In this document: positions 1-12,940 of the stretch, piece by piece
Layout: each line of letters starts with the position of its first letter
Position numbering within the stretch: the stretch's first letter is position 1
Assembly: GCF_000721105.1 (NCBI RefSeq)
Contig: NZ_JOEV01000024.1
Location: 1 to 64,000, forward strand
From: Streptomyces cellulosae
Lineage (GTDB): Bacteria > Actinomycetota > Actinomycetes > Streptomycetales > Streptomycetaceae
DNA length: 64,000 bases
Reading direction: 5' to 3'
Translations under genes and position numbers: made by a program
Notes under the pieces: generated by a model
The model's database searches: none
What the model was told of the DNA's origin: nothing
The model's input: only the letters and a program-made list of their open reading frames with translations

Positions 1-173
1 TCATCCTCGCCCCGCACATCACCCCGACCGGCCTCGACGTCTTCGCCGACCAGGTCGTCCCCCTGCTCCAGGAACGCGGCGTGTACCGCACGGAGTACGA
101 GGGCACCACCCTGCGCGACCACCTGGGCCTGGCCCACCCCGACGACGTACCCGGCCAACGGGCGGCGTCATGA
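1..173 (+). CDS. LLM-class flavin-dependent monooxygenase, C-terminal end (partial)
   Basis: Only the last 56 codons lie in the window; the reading frame is open from the first base and stops at TGA 171-173. The tail [18 protein letters not shown] followed by YRTEYEG and LRDHLGL is the typical end of NtaA/SnaA/DszA-type flavin-dependent monooxygenases of the luciferase-like superfamily, in which this helix closes the TIM barrel. These enzymes use reduced flavin from a partner reductase to oxidise small organic or organosulfur substrates; the substrate cannot be told from this fragment. The family call rests on a short tail, so it is moderately secure. Confidence 0.6.
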   Translation, partial: ILAPHITPTGLDVFADQVVPLLQERGVYRTEYEGTTLRDHLGLAHPDDVPGQRAAS

Positions 174-210
174 CGCCCCGGCATCGGCGTTGTGCCGGGT
201 GTTCCGGAGG

Positions 211-582
211 TCACTCCGGCCAGTCGAGCTGATGCTCGGGAGTCCCCGCCGACCGCCCGTAGGCGATCGCCTCGGCGCGGGCCGCCGCGTCGCCGTGCCG
301 GTAGCGGAACACCTTCCCGGCGAAGGCGACCACCCGCTCGTCCCCGACGGTGAAGTCGGCGTACCAGCCGTTCTCGGGCTCCAGCGCGTCGGCCAGCGCC
401 TGGGCGAGCCCGTCGATGTCGTCGCCGTCGCTCTCCCACTCGACGAACGTCCATATCCGTGGCTGCGCGTCGGTCGCGGTGTCCGCGGAATCCACCCGGC
501 TCACCTTGCGCAACCGCAGTCCCGGCGACTCGAACGCCGCGCCGGGGCGGAGGCTTTCGCCGATGACGTATCCAGTGATCAT
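211..582 (-). CDS. Hypothetical protein, 123 aa
   Basis: A 123-residue soluble protein with no signal peptide or membrane segment. I chose the ATG at 582 because GGGAG lies 7 bases upstream; an upstream in-frame start at 615 would add 11 basic residues that do not look coding. The sequence has an acidic middle and aromatic-rich beta-like stretches (RIWTFVEWES, GWYADFTVGDERVVAFAG, KVFRYRHGD). I do not recognise a family. It stands alone between the monooxygenase and the formylglutamate hydrolase. Confidence 0.6.
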   Translation of the reverse strand: MITGYVIGESLRPGAAFESPGLRLRKVSRVDSADTATDAQPRIWTFVEWESDGDDIDGLAQALADALEPENGWYADFTVGDERVVAFAGKVFRYRHGDAAARAEAIAYGRSAGTPEHQLDWPE

Positions 583-780
583 GTGGTGGCTCCCGTCGAC
601 TCGCCGCCGTGACACAGGAATTGAGGCTACTGCGCCGTCGTACGGGACACGACGTGGCGTGGCCGGGAAGCGTGGCGTTGCGCGGGATGCCGCCGTCGTC
701 CTGGCCGGTGAGGTAGCGGGGCGCCTGTCGTGGGGGGGGGCTCCACGCGAAGGCGATGGCCGGAGACCAGAGACCGGAAG

Positions 781-1590
781 TCAGCCGGTCACGGCGTCGA
801 CGAGGGCGGCCAGCGCGTGGGCCAGTCGCCTGAGCCCGGGCCCCGCGGGCCCGCCCGGCTCGCTCATGTACGTGTCCCGGCGGATCTCCACCATCAGCGC
901 GCTCACCCGCGAATCCCTGCCGTAGAACTCCAACGGCACATACGCCCCGCCGAACGGGCTGTCGAGCCCGATCTGCCCGCACCCGGCGAGCGCCTCCCGG
1001 GCCGCGTCGAGCAGCTTCCCGGGCGTGTGGAAGGAGTCGGTGCCCAGGCAGACGGGCGGCCGGGGCCCGTCGCCGTGCAGCTCGTAGGGAAGCGCCACGG
1101 TGGGATAGGAGTGCACGTCGATGATCACGGCCCGCCCGGCCACGGCCAGCCGCTCGGCCACCGCTTCGGTCATCGCGTCGGCGTACGGCCGGAAGTACCG
1201 CGCGAGCAACGGCTCGGGATCGGTGTCCGAGGGCCGCAGCGGCTCCCGGTGCGTGGTCCGCGTGTACACGGCCCCCATCCCCACGGCGCGCATCTCCTCC
1301 CGCTCGTCCGGAAACCGCTCCGGATCCACGACCAGCCGGGACAGCCGGTTGACGAACCGCCAGGGGGTGACGCCGGACAGCTCGGACGCCGCCTGCGCGA
1401 GCTCCGCGGTGTGCGCGTCGACGATGTGGTCGAGCTCCCGCTCCAGGGCCTCGTCCCCGAGCACGATGCCGGCCCGCACCTCGGCCGGTATCTCCCGCGC
1501 GGAGTGCGGGACATGAAGGATCACCGGCGATCCCGCGGCACCGGGCAACGACTCGAAGGGCGGCAGGGCAGGGCGCACGGGCTGCTCCAA
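781..1590 (-). CDS. N-formylglutamate amidohydrolase family protein
   Basis: The 269-residue protein matches the N-formylglutamate amidohydrolase (FGase) family over its length. It has the N-terminal LHVPHSAREIP segment, a middle LSRLVVDPERFPDE segment, the zinc-ligand-containing IIDVHSYP and a C-terminal EIRRDTYM. Members remove formate from N-formyl-L-glutamate, the last step of one histidine-degradation route, but no hut genes are nearby, so a different N-acyl amino acid substrate is possible. The start in the open frame is a TTG at 1590; a GTG four codons later (1578) is an alternative. It is divergent from the DUF5713-like gene. Confidence 0.85.
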   Translation of the reverse strand: MEQPVRPALPPFESLPGAAGSPVILHVPHSAREIPAEVRAGIVLGDEALERELDHIVDAHTAELAQAASELSGVTPWRFVNRLSRLVVDPERFPDEREEMRAVGMGAVYTRTTHREPLRPSDTDPEPLLARYFRPYADAMTEAVAERLAVAGRAVIIDVHSYPTVALPYELHGDGPRPPVCLGTDSFHTPGKLLDAAREALAGCGQIGLDSPFGGAYVPLEFYGRDSRVSALMVEIRRDTYMSEPGGPAGPGLRRLAHALAALVDAVTG

Positions 1591-1662
1591 GGGGCGTTGT
1601 CAGTGGCGTGGTGCACGATCAAGATGCCACATCGCGACGACGAGGAAAGGCGGGGGAGCAGC

Positions 1663-2004
1663 GTGCCCGTCAGCAACCAGCAGGTGAGCGCACACCCGTT
1701 CCTCAAGGGCCTCTATGACGACGGCTACTTCCCCGACCGGGTGGTGGACCGGGGCAAGGAGATCCTGCTGCGGCTGTGCGCACGCATCGAGAGCCGGCCG
1801 CCTGCCGACCTGGCGGCGCTCTACGTCCTGACTCAGGCCGCCACCGAGGAGTTCAACGACCTGCAGACCGCCTTCGAGGAGGCCGACAGCGAGATCGAGA
1901 CCGTGGCCCGCGAGGAGATAGCCAAGGACTTCCGGTTCGTCGCCCACGCCTACGGCTTCCCGGACGCGGACGTCGAGGACCTCATCGCCACGCGGGACTG
2001 GTGA
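1663..2004 (+). CDS. DUF5713-like small protein
   Basis: A 113-residue protein beginning at GTG 1663, chosen because GGGGAG precedes it at a normal distance; an ATG at 1624 would add a charged 13-residue leader. The N-terminal pattern [20 protein letters not shown] with KEILLRLC resembles proteins annotated as DUF5713, recalled from memory, whose function is unknown. The remainder is helical and acidic. It converges on the isocitrate dehydrogenase gene, with a strong hairpin between them. Confidence 0.6.
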   Translation: MPVSNQQVSAHPFLKGLYDDGYFPDRVVDRGKEILLRLCARIESRPPADLAALYVLTQAATEEFNDLQTAFEEADSEIETVAREEIAKDFRFVAHAYGFPDADVEDLIATRDW

Positions 2005-2061
2005 GACACGGCTGCCCGGGCCCCCTGGTGGCGGGGCCCGACGCCCTGCCCCCGACACAGC

Positions 2062-2098
2062 CCCGCCCCGGCCGGGCAGGAACGCCGGTCGGGGCGGG
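2062..2098. terminator. Bidirectional hairpin terminator
   Basis: A 14-bp stem (2062-2075 with 2085-2098, one G.U pair) and a 9-base loop lie between the convergent DUF5713-like gene (stop 2004) and isocitrate dehydrogenase (stop 2126). There is no U-run on either strand, which is usual for Streptomyces terminators. It would serve both transcripts. Confidence 0.7.
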
Positions 2099-2125
2099 AC
2101 AGAAGGGGCCGTCGGGCCGCCGGCG

Positions 2126-6091
<3,966 letters not shown>

Positions 6092-6111
6092 GGGACCGGC
6101 TGAGGCAGGGC

Positions 6112-7191
6112 TCAGTCGAGCCGGGCGGAGGGGACTTCGTCCGGCTCGTTCTCCGTGCCGCGCTGGTGCGGTATGACCACCGTGCCCTGCTGCAACGCCA
6201 CCGTGCGCGCGGGCGCCGGGATACGGATGCCCTCCTCGCGGTAGCGCCGGTGCAGGCGCTTGATGAACTCGTGCTTGATCCGGAACTGGTCGCTGAACTC
6301 GCCGACGCCCAGGATCACCGTGAAGCCGATCCGGGAGTCTCCGAAGGTGTGGAAGCGCACCAGCGGCTCGTGGTCGGGCACGGCACCGGTGATCTCGGTC
6401 ATCACCTCGGTGACGACCTCGCAGGTCACCTGCTCGACCTGCTCCAGATCGCTGTCGTAGGCGACGCCGACCTGGACCAGGATCGTCAACTGCTGCTCGG
6501 GACGCATGAAGTTGGTCATGTTCGTCTTCGCGAGCTCCCCGTTGGGGATGACGATCAGGTTGTTGGAGAGCGCGCGGACCGTGGTCTGACGCCAGTTGAT
6601 GTCCTCGACATAGCCCTCCTCGCCGCTGGCCAGCTTGATGTAGTCGCCGGGCTGGACGGTCTTGGAGGCGAGGATGTGGATGCCCGCGAAGAGGTTGGCG
6701 AGCGTGTCCTGGAGGGCCAGGGCGACCGCCAGACCGCCGACGCCCAGGGCGGTGAGCATGGGCGCGATGGAGATGCCCAGGGTCTGCAGCACCACCAGGA
6801 AGCCGATCGCGAGGACCAGCACCCGGGTGATGTTCACGAAGATCGTGGCCGACCCGGCGACGCCGGATCGGGACTGGGTGACCGTCCGGACCAGGCCGGC
6901 GATGACCCGGGCCGCCGCCACGGTCACCACGAAGATCAGCAGCACGGTCAGGACCTGGTTGACGGTGCGCTGGATGGCCGAGGTCAGCGGCAGCGCCGCC
7001 GCGGCGGACGCGGCACCGCCCGTGATCGCCACCCACGGCACCACCGTGCGCAGCGCGTCCACGATGACGTCGTCGCCGCCCCAGCGGGTGCGGTCGGCGT
7101 GCTTGCCCAGCCAGCGCAGCAGCATGCGGAGCAGGAACGCCGCCAGCAGACCCGCGATCACGGCGATTCCGGCGATCACCAGATCGTCCAT
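6112..7191 (-). CDS. MscS-family mechanosensitive ion channel
   Basis: About 359 residues from the ATG at 7191; a GTG at 7209 would add six residues. Hydrophobic helices lie at the N terminus (LVIAGIAVIAGLLAAFLL), at about 60-90, at about 90-110 and at 130-160. They are followed by the Gly/Ala-rich pore helix region ALGVGGLAVALALQDTLANL and the beta domain with GDYIKLASGEEGYVEDI, VIPNGELAKT and a C-terminal mixed domain, as in MscS channels. It would release solutes under osmotic downshock at the cell membrane. An 18-bp perfect palindrome sits 44 bases upstream of the ATG. Confidence 0.93.
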   Translation of the reverse strand: MDDLVIAGIAVIAGLLAAFLLRMLLRWLGKHADRTRWGGDDVIVDALRTVVPWVAITGGAASAAAALPLTSAIQRTVNQVLTVLLIFVVTVAAARVIAGLVRTVTQSRSGVAGSATIFVNITRVLVLAIGFLVVLQTLGISIAPMLTALGVGGLAVALALQDTLANLFAGIHILASKTVQPGDYIKLASGEEGYVEDINWRQTTVRALSNNLIVIPNGELAKTNMTNFMRPEQQLTILVQVGVAYDSDLEQVEQVTCEVVTEVMTEITGAVPDHEPLVRFHTFGDSRIGFTVILGVGEFSDQFRIKHEFIKRLHRRYREEGIRIPAPARTVALQQGTVVIPHQRGTENEPDEVPSARLD

Positions 7192-7234
7192 GGTGAGGTC
7201 CCGCTTCACCGGTCACCGCCGAAGAGAAGTACTG

Positions 7235-7252
7235 CGGCGAAGGCCTTCGCCG
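7235..7252. promoter_or_regulatory. 18-bp perfect palindrome upstream of MscS gene
   Basis: CGGCGAAGGCCTTCGCCG is a perfect, gapless palindrome between the MscS start (7191) and the permease pseudogene terminator. With no loop it is more likely a protein-binding site than a terminator. No regulator gene is adjacent, so its role is unknown. Confidence 0.4.
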
Positions 7253-7397
7253 ACGGCCTGATGTGAAGTTGCGTCACGTTGCCACCTGCTCGATTCCGGG
7301 ATGTGCGATCGCGCCGCCGGACAGCCCCCCGTGGTCGGCGCGACCGCTCATCCTGCCGTATCCGGCACGGGAGTTCGTACCGCGAGCGGTGTCAAAA

Positions 7398-7413
7398 CGT
7401 CTGGTTTCAGACG
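7398..7413 (-). terminator. Rho-independent terminator of the permease pseudogene
   Basis: Read on the minus strand, CGTCTG-aaac-CAGACG is followed directly by TTTT, just past the permease stop codon at 7416. A stem plus U-run is uncommon in this GC-rich genome and shows that the 3' end of the permease gene is still in its original form. Confidence 0.65.
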
Positions 7414-7415
7414 AT

Positions 7416-8520
7416 TTACTCGGCCAGTTCGGCCTGTTCCCGGTCGGAGTACGCGGCCGTGGTGGGCGTGCCGTACGAACGGCGGGCGACGAACCACCAC
7501 ACCGTGGCCAGAACCAGCACGGCGGCGAGGGCGACGGACGCGTAGTTCATCGTGTCCACCGTCACCGGCGCGGACTGCGGCAGGCAGAACAGGACGGTCA
7601 CACAGGCCACCCACGCCACCGCGATCCCACCGATCGGCCTGCTCCGCCGGCCCAGATGCCAGGGACCCGGCTGAAAACGATCGCCCGCGCGCAGACGCAA
7701 CAGCACGGGGATGGCGTACGCCGGTGTGATTCCGATGACATTGATGGCGGTCACCGCGCCGTACGCGGTCGCCGAGTACAGGGACGGCAGGGCGAGCAGA
7801 CAGGCGACCACCACCGACAGCCACACGGCGGCGACCGGGGTCTGGGTGCGGAGCTGACCTTGCGCCACAGGGCCGAGCCCGGCAGGGCCTTGTCCCGGCT
7901 GAACGCGAACACCATCCGGCTGGCCGCCGCGACCTCGGCGTTGCCGCAGAACGGCTGGGCCACGATCACCACGAGCAGCAGCGCGCTCGCGCCGGTCGTG
8001 CCGAGACCGTCGAGGAGGATCTGTGCGGGCGGCACCCCCGTGTCGGTGGCCCGCGTGGCGTCGTAGTCCTGGATCGCGAAGGTGAGGCCGGCGAGCAGTA
8101 CGAACCCGGCGAGCCACGACACCCAGATGGACCGCACCGCACGATGCCTTTGGCGGCGGACACCGACGCGTTGGAGGTCTCCTCGGACAGGTGCGCCGAG
8201 GCGTCGCAGCCGGAGAAGGTGTACTGGGCGAGCAGCAGGCCGATCGCGGCGACGTGGACCGGGTTGGACCAGCCGGTGTCGTTGACGAACTCGGTGAACA
8301 CGAAGGACGGCGACCGGTGGCGGTCGGGGACGACCGCCAGCGCGCCGACGATGACCGCCACACCCGCCAGGTGCCACCACACCGATATCGAGTTGAGCAC
8401 GCTGACCAGCCGTACCCCGAACAGGTTCAGTACGGCGTGCAGCAGCAGGATCGCCACGAAGATCAGCATCGTCTTCCCCGGCGTCGGCTCGAAGCCCCAC
8501 CGGAGGTTGGCGAACGCCCC
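7416..8520 (-). pseudogene. APC-family amino acid permease, 5'-truncated and frameshifted
   Basis: Three pieces in three frames make one APC-superfamily permease. They are GFEPTPGKTMLIFVAILLLH to ASVSAAKGIV (right), SIWVSWLAGFVLLAGLTFAI to LPGSALWRKV (middle) and RTQTPVAAVWLSVVVACLLA to the stop at 7416. The first junction, near 8143, is an apparent 5-bp tandem duplication (tgcggtgcgg on the coding strand). The second, near 7855, looks like loss of one C. About the first 150 residues, with the first transmembrane helices, are missing at the right end, where the sequence runs straight into an oxidoreductase fragment. It cannot make a working transporter. Confidence 0.85.
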
Positions 8521-9369
8521 CGCGCCGCCCGGCTCGTGCCCGGCACCCGCGCGGCCGGTGTGTACACGACCGGGGAACTCCAGCAGGCCGTGCACCTGTA
8601 CGGGCAGCACATCGGAACCCGCGCGGTGGTCGTCGGCGCGGAGGACGTGTCGTACGCCGCCGCCGGCACCGTACGGAGCGCCGGAGCCCGGGTCGTCGCG
8701 ATGGTCACCGACCTGCCGCGCCCCCGCACAGCTCCCGTCCGCGCCCTCGACTCCCGCCTCAGGCACGGCGTTCCGCTGCTCGCCGACACCGCCGTCACCG
8801 AACTCCTCGGTCACGGCCGGCTGTCGGGCGTGCGCGTACGCCACCGCGACGGCAGGACGGCCGTACTGCCCTGCGACACCGTCGTGTTCACCGGAGACTT
8901 CGTACCCGACCATGAACTGGCCCGGCGCGGCGGACTCACTCCCGACCCCGGCACCAAGGGCCCCGCCGTCGACGGCACCCTGCACACCTCGCGCCCCGGT
9001 GTCTTCGCAGTCGGCAGCCTGCTGCACGCCGTGGAGAGCGCGGCCACCGCCACCCGCGAGGGCGTTCACGCCGCCGACGCGGTCCTGCGGACCCTGGCCG
9101 GAGGGGAACGGCCCGACGGCGTCCCGCTGCTCGTGGACGCGCCCCTGCGCTGGATCGCGCCGAACCGTGTCACCGCGGGCGACCGGCTGCCGTACGTCCT
9201 GCGTACGACGGTCCCGCTGAGCCGCCGGGTCGTGCGGATCACCCAGGACGGCCGTCTCCTGCACCGCGCCCGCCTCTGGACCGCCGTACCGAACCGGACG
9301 GTGACCCTGACGGCCCGCTGGACCGGCCGCGTGGATCCGGAGGGCGGCCCGGTGCGGATCACGGTCTGA
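8512..9369 (+). pseudogene. FAD-dependent oxidoreductase, N-terminally truncated
   Basis: From ERPRAARLVPGTRAAGVYTT onward the frame encodes the second half of a two-dinucleotide-domain oxidoreductase related to HcnB-type proteins. It holds the NAD(P)-binding block RAVVVGAEDVSY, CDTVVFTGDFVPDHELARRG, the FAD-closing RPGVFAVGSLLHAVESAA and a C-terminal beta domain. The N-terminal GxGxxG FAD-binding half (about 100-150 residues) is absent, and upstream sequence is the antisense permease fragment. The remaining frame is intact to its TGA. The reaction is unknown, and loss of the FAD domain implies no activity. Confidence 0.8.
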
Positions 9370-9411
9370 GGCATTCGGACCAGACGGCCGGACCACACCC
9401 GACCAGGGCGG

Positions 9412-10503
9412 TCAGATCACCTTCAGCCGGACCAGGGCGCCCAGAGTCAGTGCCCCAGGCACCAGGGGCACCCAGACGGTGATGATCCGGTAGGCCAGGA
9501 CCACGGCCGTGGCGACCGCGGCCGGACCTCCCGCCGCCACCAGGGCCACGACCAGCGCCGCCTCCACGGAACCGATCCCGCCCGGGGTGGGCACCAGCGC
9601 GACGGCGACGGTCGCCGCCAGGTACGCCACCGCCATGTGCGCGGGCGGCACCGGCAGTCCCATCGCCTGACCCACCGCGGCCAGTCCGGCCGCCTGCAGC
9701 GCCGGGAAGGCCAACGAGCCGCCCCACAGGGCGAACGCCCGGGCCGGCCGGGTGTGCACCGAGCGGGCCTCGCCCAGAGCGGTCCGCAGGAAGGAGCACA
9801 CGGCCGCCCGCAGGCGCGGTACGCACGCCAGCACTCCGGCGGCGACCAGGGGGACCGCCGCGACGGCAAGCAGGAGAGGGCCGACCGCCCCGTCGGGCAG
9901 GAGCGAGCCCAGCCGCAGCGCGTCCGGGAAGACGACCAGGAGCGCGGCCAGCAGACTCAGCCGGCCGACCGTCTCGGCCAGCAGATACAGGGCGAGCGCG
10001 GCGGACGAGCGGGCGAGCGGAAGCCCGCACACCGTCAGGAACCGCAGATTGACCGCGCTCGCGCCCAGACCGGACGGCAGGAGATGGTTGGCCGCCCCCG
10101 CCGCGAACTGCGTGGCCAGCAGTCGGCGCTTGGGCAGGGCCTCCACGACGGCGCCCTGCCGGGTCAGCGCGGCGGCCACCCAGGTCAGACAGGTGGCACC
10201 GGCGGCGACCACCAGCCAGGGCCACTGGGCGTCGCGCAGTTGGCCGAAGCCCTCGGCGAGCACCGAGCGGTGCTGGACCGCGACGACGGTGACGAGCAGG
10301 AGCGGGAGCATGCACAGGATCTGGCGTATCCGACGGACGGGGACGCGACGGGGGAGTCGTCCCTGGGAGCAGTCGGGGAGGTCGGGAATCCGAGGGATCT
10401 CGGGGAGCTCGGGGATGTGTACCGCTGTCACAGTGGGAGAGGTTGTCCACCCCGCGCCAACTGCGGGTTGCGGAAGCGGGGACAGGGGCTTACGTACGGT
10501 CAT
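9412..10503 (-). CDS. YbhN/UPF0104-like integral membrane protein
   Basis: A 363-residue protein with seven to eight hydrophobic helices, beginning after a Pro-rich cytoplasmic leader (LPEIPRIPDLPD). The ATG at 10503 is chosen because AAGGA precedes it; a TTG at 10533 would extend into the SoxR promoter region. The blocks ATQFAAGAANHLLPSGLGAS and VALVPTPGGIGSVEAALV are typical of the lysylphosphatidylglycerol-synthase transmembrane (YbhN/AglD) superfamily, which includes lipid flippase-like proteins. No aminoacyl-transferase domain is fused, so it is more likely a lipid-handling protein than an MprF enzyme. It is divergent from the SoxR-type exporter gene. Confidence 0.85.
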   Translation of the reverse strand: MTVRKPLSPLPQPAVGAGWTTSPTVTAVHIPELPEIPRIPDLPDCSQGRLPRRVPVRRIRQILCMLPLLLVTVVAVQHRSVLAEGFGQLRDAQWPWLVVAAGATCLTWVAAALTRQGAVVEALPKRRLLATQFAAGAANHLLPSGLGASAVNLRFLTVCGLPLARSSAALALYLLAETVGRLSLLAALLVVFPDALRLGSLLPDGAVGPLLLAVAAVPLVAAGVLACVPRLRAAVCSFLRTALGEARSVHTRPARAFALWGGSLAFPALQAAGLAAVGQAMGLPVPPAHMAVAYLAATVAVALVPTPGGIGSVEAALVVALVAAGGPAAVATAVVLAYRIITVWVPLVPGALTLGALVRLKVI

Positions 10504-10539
10504 CGGATCCTTCGCAGGAGCGGGCTGCGTCAATTTTTG

Positions 10540-10570
10540 TTGACCTCAATCTTGCTTGAGGTTCTAGTGT
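10540..10570 (+). promoter_or_regulatory. SoxR box in a 19-bp-spaced promoter
   Basis: The 18-bp sequence CCTCAATCTTGCTTGAGG (10544-10561) has the perfect CCTCAA/TTGAGG arms of the SoxR operator. It sits between a -35 TTGACC (10540-10545) and a -10 TAGTGT (10565-10570) separated by 19 bp. That over-long spacer is the hallmark of MerR/SoxR-activated promoters. The predicted start point falls at about 10577, at or next to the ATG at 10578, so the mRNA would be leaderless. Confidence 0.88.
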
Positions 10571-10577
10571 TCCTCTC

Positions 10578-12485
10578 ATGAGCATGGAGACCACGGCCTG
10601 GACACAGCTGCACAGTGTCATGAACGCCGAGCAGGAGCGCCGACCCCTGGCCCGCGCGACGCTGCGCCGCATCGGCGCGTTCGCCCGACCGCACCGCCGC
10701 CGCATCGCCCGGTTCGTGGCCCTCGGGGTGGTGACCGCGCTGCTCGCCGTGGCCACCCCGGTCCTCGCCGGCCGTGTCGTGAACGCGATCGTGGCAGGCG
10801 ACGACGAGGGCACGGTCGTCAGGCTGGCCCTGCTCATCGCGCTGATCGCGGTCGTCGAGGCGGCGCTGGGCATCCTCGGCAGACGGTTGTCGGCGTCGCT
10901 CGGGGAGGGGCTCATCCTCGATCTGCGGACGGCGGTGTTCGATCATGTGCAGCGCATGCCGGTGGCGTTCTTCACACGCACTCGTACGGGAGCGCTCGTC
11001 TCCCGTCTCAACAACGACGTCATCGGCGCCCAGCGCGCCTTCAGCAACACCCTCTCCGGAGTGGTGAGCAATCTGGTCACGCTGGTGCTCACGCTCGCCG
11101 TGATGCTCACCATCTCCTGGCAGATCACCCTGCTCGCGCTGGCGCTGCTGCCGGTGTTCGTGATCCCGGCCCGGCGCATGGGCCGCCGGATGGCCCGTAT
11201 GCAGCGGGAGGCGGCCGCCCTGAACGCGGCGATGGGCACCCGCATGACCGAGCGCTTCTCCGCACCCGGCGCCACCCTGGTCAAGCTCTTCGGCCGCCCG
11301 GAGCAGGAGTCCGAGGAGTTCGCCGTCCGCGCCGGACAGGTCCGGGACATCGGTGTCCGCACGGCCACGGCCCAGTCCGTCTTCATCACCGCCCTGACCC
11401 TGGTCTCGGCCCTGGCGCTGGCCCTCGTCTACGGCCTCGGCGGCTGGTTCGCCCTGCGCGGCACCCTCGACCCGGGCGCCGTCGTCTCCCTCGCCCTCCT
11501 CCTGACCCGTCTGTACGCCCCGCTCACCGCCCTCGCCGGAGCCCGCGTCGAGGTGATGAGCGCCCTCGTCAGCTTCGAGCGCGTCTTCGAGGTGCTCGAC
11601 CTCAAGCCCCTCATCGAGGAGAAGCCGGACGCCCGCGAGGTCCCCGACGGCCCGGTCTCCGTCGAGTTCGACGACGTCCGCTTCGCCTATCCCTCCGCCG
11701 ACAAGGTCTCCCTCGCCTCCCTCGAAGAGGTGGCGTCCCTCGACACCCGGGGCGGCGCCGAGGTCCTGCACGGCCTTTCCTTCCGTGCCGAACCCGGCCA
11801 GACCGTCGCCCTCGTCGGCTCGTCCGGCGCCGGGAAGTCGACGATCGCGCAGTTGCTGCCGCGCCTCTACGACGTCGACGAGGGCGCCGTCCGCATCGGC
11901 GGCGTCGACGTCCGCGACGTGACCGCCGCCTCGCTGCGCTCCACCCTCGGCATGGTCACCCAGGACGGCCACCTCTTCCACGACACCGTCCGCGCCAACC
12001 TTCTCCTGGCCCGCCCCACGGCGACGGAGGAGGACCTGTGGGACGCCCTGGGCCGGGCCCGCCTCGACGATCTCGTACGGTCCCTGCCGGACGGACTCGA
12101 CACCGTGGTCGGCGAACGCGGCTACCGGCTCTCCGGCGGCGAACGCCAGCGCATGACCATCGCCCGGCTCCTGCTGGCCCGGCAGCGCGTCGTCATCCTC
12201 GACGAGGCCACCGCCCACCTGGACAACACCTCCGAGGCCGCCGTCCAGGAGGCTCTCGCCGAGGCACTGGAGGGCAGGACGGCGGTCGTCATCGCCCACC
12301 GCCTGTCCACCGTCCGAGGCGCCGACCAGATCCTGGTCGTCGAGGCGGGCCGGATCGTGGAACGCGGCACCCACGACGAACTGCTGGCTGCGGACGGGCG
12401 GTACGCCGAACTCCATCGCACCCAGTTCACCCAGCGCGCGGGCGGCGTGCCGGAGATCGCCCCGGCGGGGGAGGCGGCGGCTTAG
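10578..12485 (+). CDS. SoxR-regulated ABC exporter, fused permease-ATPase
   Basis: A 635-residue half-transporter of the MsbA/LmrA type. The membrane domain, about residues 45-330, has six helices and GARVEVMSALVSFERVFEVL at its end. The nucleotide-binding domain has Walker A GSSGAGKST at about 414, signature LSGGERQR at about 517, Walker B VVILDEATAHLD at about 540 and the H-loop IAHRLST at about 573. It should work as a homodimer exporting redox-active compounds. The SoxR box directly upstream and proximity to idh match S. coelicolor SCO7008, a known SoxR target induced by its own pigmented antibiotics. No SD precedes the first ATG, which fits leaderless translation. Confidence 0.93.
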   Translation: MSMETTAWTQLHSVMNAEQERRPLARATLRRIGAFARPHRRRIARFVALGVVTALLAVATPVLAGRVVNAIVAGDDEGTVVRLALLIALIAVVEAALGILGRRLSASLGEGLILDLRTAVFDHVQRMPVAFFTRTRTGALVSRLNNDVIGAQRAFSNTLSGVVSNLVTLVLTLAVMLTISWQITLLALALLPVFVIPARRMGRRMARMQREAAALNAAMGTRMTERFSAPGATLVKLFGRPEQESEEFAVRAGQVRDIGVRTATAQSVFITALTLVSALALALVYGLGGWFALRGTLDPGAVVSLALLLTRLYAPLTALAGARVEVMSALVSFERVFEVLDLKPLIEEKPDAREVPDGPVSVEFDDVRFAYPSADKVSLASLEEVASLDTRGGAEVLHGLSFRAEPGQTVALVGSSGAGKSTIAQLLPRLYDVDEGAVRIGGVDVRDVTAASLRSTLGMVTQDGHLFHDTVRANLLLARPTATEEDLWDALGRARLDDLVRSLPDGLDTVVGERGYRLSGGERQRMTIARLLLARQRVVILDEATAHLDNTSEAAVQEALAEALEGRTAVVIAHRLSTVRGADQILVVEAGRIVERGTHDELLAADGRYAELHRTQFTQRAGGVPEIAPAGEAAA

Positions 12486-12940
12486 ACGGGGACGCGCCGG
12501 CGCACCCCGACGGGCGTCGGCGCGAAGCCGTCGGGTGAGCCGCGCCGCCGCTTTGCCGACGACCGCCCCCGAACGTCATCCACCGGGAGGGCCACACGTG
12601 ACCCGCCCCGGCCGCATCCGCCGGCGGCCATGAACGCCGTGGGCATCGCCCTGCAGGCGGGAGGCGGCGCTGGATCCGCTTCTGGAGGACCGCGGATGGG
12701 CCGCCGGCGCTGAGGGCGCCCCCTTGCGAAGCCCGAACGCCGCGGTGCCGGAAGCGGTGTGCCGCCCGCCCGCACCCGAAGGGATGAACGCCGAGCGAAC
12801 TCCGTCTGCGGCCGCGATCGGTCCCCCACACTGCCAGATGCGTAGTCACATCCGTGCTGTTGGGCGGGCCTGCGCGGCGCAGCACCTACGTGGCGCCGCA
12901 CGGGCCTCACGAGAGTGCGGAGCGGCGGGAGGGGGGAAAG
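12486..12940. other. 455-bp stretch without a convincing gene
   Basis: Between the exporter stop and the ion-channel start I find no frame with good codon use, start and family match. The sequence is broken by stops in all frames. It may be remnant DNA next to the damaged channel gene. Confidence 0.4.

Noticed and set aside
7266..7397. Possible tRNA or small RNA between MscS and the permease pseudogene
   Set aside because: No cloverleaf, no T-loop GTTCGA context with matching stems; only the terminator hairpin is supported.
8191..8511. N-terminal extension of the oxidoreductase frame
   Set aside because: This part is antisense to the permease fragment and shows no FAD-binding motif, so it is not part of the oxidoreductase.
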